Assembly (NCBI GenBank): GCA_003246625.1
Contig: QJZR01000012.1
Coordinates: 62,001-126,000, forward strand
DNA length: 64,000 nt
DNA from: Alphaproteobacteria bacterium
GTDB taxonomy: Bacteria > Pseudomonadota > Alphaproteobacteria > Rhodospirillales > Rhodospirillaceae
Reading direction: 5' to 3'
Positions 57,367-64,000 of this stretch are shown piece by piece. How positions within the stretch are numbered: the first letter of the stretch is position 1; each line of letters begins with the position of its first letter. The notes beneath the pieces are model-generated. The model did not search any database. It had not been told where the DNA came from and was given only the letters and a program-made list of their open reading frames with translations. A program made the translations under genes and the position numbers.

Positions 57367-59428
57367 CGGTGCCCGTCCTCGCCTTGGCGTTGCCGCCGAT
57401 CTCCAGGGTGCAGCGCGCCATGGTCGGCGAGGCGCGGCTGATCGGATCGGTCATGTAATAGTTGGAAACCGCCGAGCCGAGCGGCCCCAACGCGGGGTTC
57501 AACGCGCCGTTCTCGCCGAAGTCGCCCCAAACGCCGGGCACCACCTTGTCGATCCCGGCGAAGCTGGCGCACCCTTCGGCCATCAGGGCGCGCAGCGCCT
57601 CCAGGCTGTCGAACGGCAAGGGCTTACCCAGAACCTCGGAAACCGCGCGCAGGATCTTCCAGTCCTCGCGCGCCTCGCCCGGCGGGAAGACGGCGCGCGC
57701 CGCGCGCTGCGCCCGGCCCTCGGTGTTGAGGTAGGTGCCGGATTTCTCGGTATAGGCGGCACCCGGCAGCACCACGTCGGCCACCTGAGCGCCGACGTCG
57801 CCGTGATGCCCCTGATAGACGACGAAAGCCTGGTCCAGGGAATTGGTTTCGATCTGGTCGGCGCCGAGCAGCCACACCGCGCCGATGTCGCCCGCGCGCG
57901 CCGCGGCCAGGATGCCGCGGGTGTCGAGCCCCCCCTGCCCCGGCACGAAGCCCAGGTCCAGCCCGGCGACGCGCGCCGCGGCGGTCTGCAGGACGTTGAA
58001 GCCGTTCCAGCCGTCCTTGACCAGGCCGACCTTGTCCGCCAGATAGCGCGCCGCGCCCAGGATGCGCGCGCCGTCGTCGCGGCAAAGCGCCCCCATGCCG
58101 AGAACGATCATCGGCCTTTCGGCGGCCTTCAGAACCTCGAAGAAGGGATGCGCGCCGTCCACCACCGCCTGGAAGGTATCCACCCCGTCGCCCAGATGCT
58201 GCGCCGGATAGGTCAGGTCGGCGGCGACGCCGATGTGGGCGACCGCGAAGCCGCCCTTGAGGAACCGCTTGCGGATGCGGGCGTTGAGTACCGGCGCCTC
58301 GATGCGCGGGTTGGAACCGACGATCAACAACGCGTCGGCCTGCTCGATGCCGGCGATGGTGGTGTTGAAACGGTACGAGGCGGAAACCGCGGGGTCGAGG
58401 GCGGCCCCGTCCTGACGGCAGTCGCGATGGGGCGACCCCAGCGAGTCCATCAGCAGCTTCAGGGCGAACATCGATTCCGCGTCGGCCAGATCCCCGGCGA
58501 TGGCGGCGACGGCACTTCCCGGCAGACCGCCCAGCTTGTCCTGAATGACGGCGAAGGCCTCGTTCCAGCTGGCTTCCTCCAGGCGGCCGTTACGGCGCAC
58601 GAAGGGAGTGTCCAGGCGACGCTTCGCCAGGCCGTCGATGGCATGGCGGCTTTTGTCGCCCAGCCATTCCTCGTTGACGTCCTCGTTCAGGCGCGGCAGC
58701 ACCCGCATCACCTGATTGCCGCGCGCGTCGATGCGGATGGCGCAGCCGACCGCGTCCAGAACGTCGATGGATTCGGTCTTCTTCAGTTCCCAGGGTCGGG
58801 CGGTATAGGCATAGGGCGCCGAGGTCAGGGCGCCGACCGGACAAAGGTCGACCAGATTGCCGGAGAGTTCCGAGGTCAGGGCCTTGCCGACGTAGGTGGT
58901 GATCTCGGCGTGTTCGCCGCGGTTGACCATGCCCAGTTCCGGCACCCCCGCGATCTCGGTGAGGAAGCGGACGCAACGGGTGCAGTGGATGCAACGGGTC
59001 ATCGCCGTCTTGATCAGCGGCCCCATGTCCTTTTCGACGACCGCCCGCTTTTCTTCCGTGTAACGGCCGCGATCCTTGCCATAGGCCACCGCCTGATCCT
59101 GCAAGTCGCATTCGCCGCCCTGGTCGCAGATCGGGCAGTCCAGCGGATGGTTGATCAACAGCAGTTCCATGACGTCCTTGCGCGCCTGCAACGCCGCCGG
59201 AGACTGGGTCTTCACCACCATCCCCTCGCCCGCGGGCATCGCGCACGAAGCCACCGGCTTCGGCATCTTTTCGATTTCCACCAAGCACATACGGCAGTTG
59301 GCGGCGACCGGAAGACGGTCGTGATAGCAGAAGCGCGGAATCTCGATTCCCAACTGCTCCGCCGCCTGCAGGACGGACGTTCCCGCCGGGACGTCGACTT
59401 CCAATCCGTCGATGGTCAGCTTCGGCAT
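57359..59428 (-). CDS. nuoG: NADH-quinone oxidoreductase subunit G
   Basis: NuoG is the large iron-sulphur subunit of the peripheral arm. The product is 689 residues from the ATG at 59426-59428 (AGGAGAG upstream). The N-terminal 2Fe-2S domain uses Cys34, 45, 48 and 62. The His94/Cys98/Cys101/Cys107 set binds cluster N5, and Cys146, 149, 152 and 196 bind N4. A molybdopterin-oxidoreductase-like domain without cofactor follows. The extra N7 cluster ligands of E. coli-type NuoG are not evident. The length matches the alphaproteobacterial/mitochondrial 75-kDa subunit. Confidence 0.98.
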   Translation of the reverse strand: MPKLTIDGLEVDVPAGTSVLQAAEQLGIEIPRFCYHDRLPVAANCRMCLVEIEKMPKPVASCAMPAGEGMVVKTQSPAALQARKDVMELLLINHPLDCPICDQGGECDLQDQAVAYGKDRGRYTEEKRAVVEKDMGPLIKTAMTRCIHCTRCVRFLTEIAGVPELGMVNRGEHAEITTYVGKALTSELSGNLVDLCPVGALTSAPYAYTARPWELKKTESIDVLDAVGCAIRIDARGNQVMRVLPRLNEDVNEEWLGDKSRHAIDGLAKRRLDTPFVRRNGRLEEASWNEAFAVIQDKLGGLPGSAVAAIAGDLADAESMFALKLLMDSLGSPHRDCRQDGAALDPAVSASYRFNTTIAGIEQADALLIVGSNPRIEAPVLNARIRKRFLKGGFAVAHIGVAADLTYPAQHLGDGVDTFQAVVDGAHPFFEVLKAAERPMIVLGMGALCRDDGARILGAARYLADKVGLVKDGWNGFNVLQTAAARVAGLDLGFVPGQGGLDTRGILAAARAGDIGAVWLLGADQIETNSLDQAFVVYQGHHGDVGAQVADVVLPGAAYTEKSGTYLNTEGRAQRAARAVFPPGEAREDWKILRAVSEVLGKPLPFDSLEALRALMAEGCASFAGIDKVVPGVWGDFGENGALNPALGPLGSAVSNYYMTDPISRASPTMARCTLEIGGNAKARTGTDG

Positions 59429-59438
59429 GCCAACTCTC

Positions 59439-60728
59439 CTAAGCCACGCGCGACTTCGCGTCCGCCCGGCGGGCCGCGATGCGTTTTTCCACTTCCGGGC
59501 GGAAGTGACGGAACAAACCTTGAATCGGCCACGCCGCCGCGTCGCCCAGCGCGCAGATGGTGTGACCCTCGATCTGGCGGGTGACCTCCAGCAGTTGGTC
59601 GATCTCCTCCACCGTCGCGTCGCCCTTCTCCATCCGCGCCATGGTCCGCCACAGCCAGCCGGTGCCTTCGCGGCACGGCGTGCACTGGCCGCAGCTTTCA
59701 TGCATGTAGAAGCGCGCCAGACGGGTGATCGCCGCCACCAGGTCGGTGGACTTGTCCATCACGATCACCGCCGCGGTGCCGAGGCCGGAACGCACGTTGC
59801 GCAACGAATCGAAATCCATCTTCACGTCGTCGCAGACGTCCTTGGGGATCATCGGCGTCGAACAGCCGCCGGGGATCACCGCCAGCAGGTTGTCCCAGCC
59901 GCCGCGCACCCCGCCCGCATGCTTTTCGATCAGCTCCTTGAGGGGGATGCCCATTTCCTCCTCGACGTTGCAGGGCGTCTCGACATGGCCGGAAATGCAG
60001 AAGACCTTGGTGCCGTTGTTGTTTTCCGGCCCCAGGCCGACGAACCAGTCGGCGCCGCGCCGCAGGATGGTCGGCACGTCGGCGATGGTTTCGACGTTGT
60101 TCACCGTGGTCGGGCAGCCCCACACGCCCACCCCCGCCGGGAACGGCGGCTTGGAGCGCGGCTGGCCCTTCTTGCCTTCCAGGCTTTGGATCAGGGCGCT
60201 TTCCTCGCCGCAGATATAGGCCCCCATGCCGCGATGAATGTAGACGTCCATCGCCCAGCCCGAGCCGCAGGCGTTCGGCCCCAACAGCTTGGCCGCGTAG
60301 GCCTCGTCGATAGCGGCCTGCAATACCTTGGTTTCGTTGTAGTATTCGCCACGAACGTAGATATAGGCGGCGTGCGCGCCGATGGCGAAGGCGGCGATCA
60401 GGCAGCCTTCCACCAGCTTGTGCGGTTCGAACCGCAGGATATCGCGGTCCTTGCAGGTGCCGGGCTCGCCCTCGTCGGCGTTGACCACCAGGTAATGCGG
60501 CAGCGGCCCCTCGCCCTTCGGCATGAAGGACCATTTCAGCCCCGCCGAGAACCCCGCGCCGCCACGGCCGCGCAGACCCGCCGTTTTCATTTCCCCGACG
60601 ATCGCGTCGCGGCCCTTGGCCAGGATCGCCTTGGTACCGTCCCAATCGCCGCGCGCCTTCGCCGCCTTCAGGCTCCAGGGCTCGAAACCGTAAAGATTGG
60701 TGTAGATGCGGTCCTCGTCGCGCAGCAT
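59439..60728 (-). CDS. nuoF: NADH-quinone oxidoreductase subunit F (NADH/FMN)
   Basis: NuoF oxidises NADH through FMN and passes electrons to cluster N3. The 429-residue product has the NADH/FMN motif [51 protein letters not shown] and the N3 motif [15 protein letters not shown], with the fourth Cys in [13 protein letters not shown]. The ATG at 60726-60728 shares one base with the nuoE stop (TGATG). nuoG follows after 10 bases. Confidence 0.98.
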   Translation of the reverse strand: MLRDEDRIYTNLYGFEPWSLKAAKARGDWDGTKAILAKGRDAIVGEMKTAGLRGRGGAGFSAGLKWSFMPKGEGPLPHYLVVNADEGEPGTCKDRDILRFEPHKLVEGCLIAAFAIGAHAAYIYVRGEYYNETKVLQAAIDEAYAAKLLGPNACGSGWAMDVYIHRGMGAYICGEESALIQSLEGKKGQPRSKPPFPAGVGVWGCPTTVNNVETIADVPTILRRGADWFVGLGPENNNGTKVFCISGHVETPCNVEEEMGIPLKELIEKHAGGVRGGWDNLLAVIPGGCSTPMIPKDVCDDVKMDFDSLRNVRSGLGTAAVIVMDKSTDLVAAITRLARFYMHESCGQCTPCREGTGWLWRTMARMEKGDATVEEIDQLLEVTRQIEGHTICALGDAAAWPIQGLFRHFRPEVEKRIAARRADAKSRVA

Positions 60729-61402
60729 CAGGCGGTCTCCTTCCCGGGCTTGGCGGCGGCCTTCGCCTTGGGCTTGGCCGGTTCCTTGGCGACGTGGTCG
60801 CCCGCCTTGTCCTTCAGCGTGGTGGCGCCGCAGCAGGGGCACGCGCCGCGCCGTCCGGTCTGCGAGCCGACCGGCGGCTTCTCCCCGGCCAGCAACGCCG
60901 TCAGCACCGCCTTCGTCGATTCGTAGGTCAGGTCCTCGTACAGGTCGTCGCCCACCTGCATCACCGGCGCGTTGGCGCAGGCGCCCAGGCACTCGACCTC
61001 GGACAGGGTGGCGGCGCCGTCCGAACGGGTTTCGCCGAATTCGACGCCCAGAACCTCCTTCGCCGCGCGCACCACTTCGGGCGCGCCGCGCAGCCAGCAC
61101 GAAATGTTGGTGCAGATCTGCACGTGCAGGCGGCCGACCGGACGCAGGTTGTACATGGTGTAGAAGGTCGCCACCTCGTACACCTTGATCGGCGGCATCC
61201 CCAGCATCCGCGCCACCACGTCCATGGCGGCGCGCGACAGCCAGCCTTCCTGCCGCTGCGCGAGGTCGAGAAGCGGCATCACCGCCGAGCGCTGGTGCCC
61301 CTTCGGGTACTTGGCGACGACCGCCTCCGCCGCTTTCGCGTTCTCCTCGGAAAAGGCGAAGGCGGTGGGCTGAATGGATTCTGCGAGGAAGGTTTCGCTC
61401 AT
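60728..61402 (-). CDS. nuoE: NADH-quinone oxidoreductase subunit E, with Cys- and Lys-rich C-terminal extension
   Basis: NuoE holds the 2Fe-2S cluster N1a. The thioredoxin-like domain fills residues 1 to ~175, with ligands Cys97, Cys102, Cys138 and Cys142 ([10 protein letters not shown] and [13 protein letters not shown]). From ~176 to 224 there is an extension with a CPCC motif (Cys188, 190, 191) in a basic context, and then an Ala/Lys/Pro-rich tail. E. coli NuoE is 166 residues. Alphaproteobacterial and mitochondrial homologues have their own, different extensions, so this part is variable. It overlaps nuoD by 4 bases. Confidence 0.96.
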   Translation of the reverse strand: MSETFLAESIQPTAFAFSEENAKAAEAVVAKYPKGHQRSAVMPLLDLAQRQEGWLSRAAMDVVARMLGMPPIKVYEVATFYTMYNLRPVGRLHVQICTNISCWLRGAPEVVRAAKEVLGVEFGETRSDGAATLSEVECLGACANAPVMQVGDDLYEDLTYESTKAVLTALLAGEKPPVGSQTGRRGACPCCGATTLKDKAGDHVAKEPAKPKAKAAAKPGKETA

Positions 61403-62577
61403 CGATCGATCTCACCGAAGACGATATCCAGGGAACCGATGATCGCCGTCAAGTCGGCCAGCATGTGGCCGGAGGCGAGCACGTTCGTGGCCTGCAAGTG
61501 GGCGAACCCCGGGGAACGGATGTGACAGCGGTACGGACGGTTGGAGCCGTCGGAAATCAGGAACACCGCGAATTCGCCCTTCGGCGCCTCGACCGCGGTA
61601 TAGGTCTCCCCGGCGGGCACGTGGAAGCCCTCGGAAAACAGCTTGAAGTGATGGATCAGGGCTTCCATCGACCGCTTCATCTCGGCGCGCGGCGGCGGCG
61701 CGATCTTGCGGTCGTCCACCTTCACCGGCCCGGTGGGCAGTTTTTGCAGGCACTGCCGGACCAGACGCACCGACTGGCGCATTTCCTCGACGCGGACGAG
61801 GTAACGGTCGAAACAGTCGCCGTTCTTGCCCACCGGCACGTCGAAGTCGAGATCCGCGTAGCAGTCGTAGGGCTGCGCCTTGCGCAGGTCCCACGGCACG
61901 CCGGAGGCCCGCAGGCAGGGGCCGGTGAAGCCCCAATCCATGGCGTCCTCGGCCGAAATCTTGCCGATGTCGACGGTGCGCTGGCGGAAGATGCGGTTGC
62001 CGGTCAGCATCCGTTCCATGTCGACGATGAAGGTGGACACCTCGTCGCACCAGGCGGAAATGCTTTCGGTCAACCCCGCGGGCAGGTCGGCGGCGACGCC
62101 GCCGGGACGGAAATAGTTGGCGTGCATGCGCGCGCCGGAAACCCGTTCGTAAAGTTCGAGCCCGTTCTCGCGCACCTCGAACCCCCACAGAATCGGCGTC
62201 ATCGCGCCGACGTCCATGGCGTACGAGGTGAGGTTGAGGATGTGGTTGAGAACGCGGGTGATCTCGGCATACATCACGCGGATGTACTGGGCGCGGGGCG
62301 GTGCCTCGATTCCCAGAAGCCTTTCCACCGCCAGGGCGAAGGCGTGTTCCTCGCTCATCGGCGAGGTGTAGTCCAGGCGGTCGAAATACGGCACCGCCTG
62401 CATGTAGGTCTTGTGCTCGATCAGCTTTTCGGTGCCGCGGTGCAGAAGACCGATGTGCGGGTCGGCACGGTCCACCACCTCGCCCGACATTTCCAGGACC
62501 AAGCGCAAAACGCCGTGCGTCGCCGGATGCTGGGGGCCGAAGTTGATGGTGAAATTTTCGCTTTGATTGTCCGCCAT
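61399..62577 (-). CDS. nuoD: NADH-quinone oxidoreductase subunit D
   Basis: NuoD is the 49-kDa-type subunit that shapes the quinone cavity with NuoB. The 392-residue product starts with [20 protein letters not shown] and shows [36 protein letters not shown] and, at the C-terminus, PSFAHLQAT-type [21 protein letters not shown] with the closing IVFGEIDR. It is a separate gene here, not fused to nuoC as in E. coli. Confidence 0.98.
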   Translation of the reverse strand: MADNQSENFTINFGPQHPATHGVLRLVLEMSGEVVDRADPHIGLLHRGTEKLIEHKTYMQAVPYFDRLDYTSPMSEEHAFALAVERLLGIEAPPRAQYIRVMYAEITRVLNHILNLTSYAMDVGAMTPILWGFEVRENGLELYERVSGARMHANYFRPGGVAADLPAGLTESISAWCDEVSTFIVDMERMLTGNRIFRQRTVDIGKISAEDAMDWGFTGPCLRASGVPWDLRKAQPYDCYADLDFDVPVGKNGDCFDRYLVRVEEMRQSVRLVRQCLQKLPTGPVKVDDRKIAPPPRAEMKRSMEALIHHFKLFSEGFHVPAGETYTAVEAPKGEFAVFLISDGSNRPYRCHIRSPGFAHLQATNVLASGHMLADLTAIIGSLDIVFGEIDR

Positions 62578-62593
62578 GTCAGTTCCCCACCCC

Positions 62594-63235
62594 TCAACCC
62601 TTGTCGCCGGAGGCTTTTTCGTCGCCCGGCAGAACCCTGGGCAGTTCGGGCCCGGCCCACGGGCTCAGGTTTTCGAAGGTCCGGTATTCCTGGGTCAGCT
62701 TCACCGGTTCATAGACGACGCGCTTCTGGCTGTCGTCGTAACGGACCTCGACGAAGCCGGTCAGCGGGAAGTCCTTGCGCAGGGGATAACCGTCGAAACC
62801 GTAGTCGGTGAGGATGCGCCGCAGGTCGGGATGACCGTCGAAGCGCACGCCGAACATGTCGTAGGTTTCGCGCTCGAACCATCCGGCGGCGGAAAAGACC
62901 TCGACCACCGAGGGCACGGTGCCTTCCTCGTCCACCGCCACCCTCACCCGCGCCCGCAGATTGTGTCGCAGGGACAGAAGGTTGTAGACGACGTCGAAAC
63001 GCGGCGAACGGCCCGGCCAATCGACGCCGCAGATATCCAGCAGCACCTTGAACAGGCAGGCCCCGTCGTCGCGCAGGAAGGTCAGCAGCGACACGATGCC
63101 GGCGGGTTTGGCGCGGATCACCAGTTCGTCGCCTTCCAGGCCGACGCCGTCCAGGTGTTCGCCCAGAAGCGCGTCGATGTGGTCCGCCACCTCCTGGTGG
63201 GCGTTGCGTCGGTCGATGGCGAATGGATCGGTCAT
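62594..63235 (-). CDS. nuoC: NADH-quinone oxidoreductase subunit C
   Basis: NuoC is the 30-kDa-type structural subunit of the peripheral arm. The 213-residue product has [40 protein letters not shown] and the signature [20 protein letters not shown] with KDFPLTG. It stands 16 bases before nuoD and 21 bases after nuoB. Confidence 0.98.
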   Translation of the reverse strand: MTDPFAIDRRNAHQEVADHIDALLGEHLDGVGLEGDELVIRAKPAGIVSLLTFLRDDGACLFKVLLDICGVDWPGRSPRFDVVYNLLSLRHNLRARVRVAVDEEGTVPSVVEVFSAAGWFERETYDMFGVRFDGHPDLRRILTDYGFDGYPLRKDFPLTGFVEVRYDDSQKRVVYEPVKLTQEYRTFENLSPWAGPELPRVLPGDEKASGDKG

Positions 63236-63256
63236 GGCTTTCCGGCTTCCAAGAAA

Positions 63257-63811
63257 CTAGCGCGAGAAGGTACGGGTACGGCGAATCTTCTTCTGCAATT
63301 GCAGAATGCCGTAGAGCAGCGCCTCGGCGGTCGGCGGGCAGCCCGGCACGTAGACGTCCACCGGCACCACGCGGTCGCAACCGCGCACCACCGAATAGGA
63401 ATAGTGGTAATAGCCGCCGCCGTTGGCGCAGGACCCCATCGAGATCACCCAGCGCGGCTCGGCCATCTGGTCGTAGACGCGGCGCAACGCCGGGGCCATC
63501 TTGTTGGTCAGGGTGCCGGCGACGATCATCACGTCGGCCTGGCGCGGGCTGGGACGGAAGACCACGCCGAAACGGTCGAGGTCGTACCGCGAACAGCCGG
63601 TGTGGATCATCTCGATGGCGCAGCAGGCCAGGCCGAAGGTCATCGGCCACATCGAACCGGTCCGCGCCCAATTCAGCAGATCGTCCAGCTTGGCCAGTAC
63701 GAATCCCCGGTTGGACAGCTCGTCGCCGACCAGGCCCAGCATCTCGTCCTGGGTCATCCCCTCGGGAATCGCGGGCACGGCCGGATTGCGCGCTTCGTTG
63801 CCGCCGTTCAT
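63257..63811 (-). CDS. nuoB: NADH-quinone oxidoreductase subunit B (cluster N2)
   Basis: NuoB carries N2, the last iron-sulphur cluster before quinone. The 184-residue product has the tandem Cys63-Cys64 ([11 protein letters not shown]) with Cys128 ([10 protein letters not shown]) and Cys158 (VPGCPP). It starts 4 bases after the nuoA stop. Confidence 0.99.
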   Translation of the reverse strand: MNGGNEARNPAVPAIPEGMTQDEMLGLVGDELSNRGFVLAKLDDLLNWARTGSMWPMTFGLACCAIEMIHTGCSRYDLDRFGVVFRPSPRQADVMIVAGTLTNKMAPALRRVYDQMAEPRWVISMGSCANGGGYYHYSYSVVRGCDRVVPVDVYVPGCPPTAEALLYGILQLQKKIRRTRTFSR

Positions 63812-63815
63812 CGAC

Positions 63816-64000
63816 TCACTCCCAGTCCAGGGCGCCCTTGCGCCACTCGTAGATGAAACCGACCGTGAGAACGCCCAGGAAGATCAGCATCGAGGCCAGG
63901 CCGAACAGGCCGACCCGGTTCAGCACCACCGCCCAGGGGAACAGGAAGGCCGCTTCGAGATCGAAAATGATGAAAAGAATGGAAACCAGATAGAACCGCA
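63816..64000 (-). CDS. nuoA: NADH-quinone oxidoreductase subunit A, C-terminal part (5' end outside window)
   Basis: The frame is open at the right edge and closes with TGA at 63816-63818. The ~60 visible residues read [20 protein letters not shown], then [17 protein letters not shown] and end [13 protein letters not shown]. The [12 protein letters not shown] loop and the WRKGALDW end are diagnostic of NuoA, which together with NuoH, NuoJ and NuoK forms the membrane-domain end near the quinone site. It is the first nuo gene, so the operon promoter lies beyond the window. Confidence 0.97.
   Translation of the reverse strand, partial: RFYLVSILFIIFDLEAAFLFPWAVVLNRVGLFGLASMLIFLGVLTVGFIYEWRKGALDWE

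Overview
The window is a GC-rich, gene-dense stretch of chromosome from an alphaproteobacterium, most likely of the Rhodospirillales/Rhodospirillaceae type; I cannot name the genus. The evidence is the gene order (pdhB-pdhA-ftsB-eno-kdsA-pyrG-secG-tpiA-ppiD-trpE; rpsB-tsf-pyrH-frr-uppS-cdsA-dxr-rseP-bamA-ompH-lpxD-fabZ-lpxA-lpxI/lpxB; dnaE-lolD-lolC-proS; the nuo operon running into birA-coaX-rnj-mce), the lipoyl-carrying PdhB, the short ProS, the use of LpxI, and a GAAC-N7-GAAC LexA operator in front of lexA. It is almost entirely core housekeeping DNA. I saw no rRNA, tRNA, insertion sequence, prophage, CRISPR array or plasmid gene. No gap between genes reaches 300 bases.

Layout. 1-8137 (minus strand): pyruvate dehydrogenase E1 beta (cut by the window edge) and alpha, ftsB, then eno-kdsA-pyrG as one unit, then secG and tpiA. 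8334-11715 (plus): ppiD-trpE. 11703-14577: two methyltransferase-fold genes and a divergent polysaccharide deacetylase that separate trpE from trpGDC. 14655-17883 (plus): trpG-trpD-trpC and lexA. 17877-19907 (minus): comEC. 20058-22928 (plus): gltX and gltA. 22977-38000 (minus): an envelope, isoprenoid and translation supercluster read from rpsB to lpxB and gloA. 38163-44904 (minus): proS-lolC-lolD-dnaE. 45005-46193: a small secreted protein gene, an orphan plus-strand terminator and tag. 46208-64000 (minus): the nuoA-nuoN operon followed by birA, coaX, rnj and mce; nuoA is cut by the right edge.

How the genes fit together. PDH, enolase, TIM and citrate synthase carry carbon from glycolysis into the TCA cycle, and NADH dehydrogenase I oxidises the NADH. 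The lpx/fabZ/kdsA genes make lipid A and Kdo, BamA/OmpH/RseP/PpiD/LolCD assemble and monitor the envelope, Dxr/UppS supply isoprenoids and the lipid carrier, and CdsA supplies phospholipid precursor.

The points most worth following are: (i) LpxI and LpxB, two consecutive lipid A enzymes, read as one 673-residue polypeptide; (ii) two micro-ORFs chained by stop/start overlaps in an otherwise odd gap between nuoI and nuoJ; (iii) an orphan plus-strand terminator with an upstream -10 element and a possible leaderless 35-codon ORF or small RNA at 45.45-45.63 kb; (iv) an identical CGCGCC discriminator after the -10 of the ppiD, pyrG and pyrH promoter candidates; (v) a trp operon split by three unrelated genes. 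All promoter, sRNA and micro-ORF calls are read by eye and are predictions.
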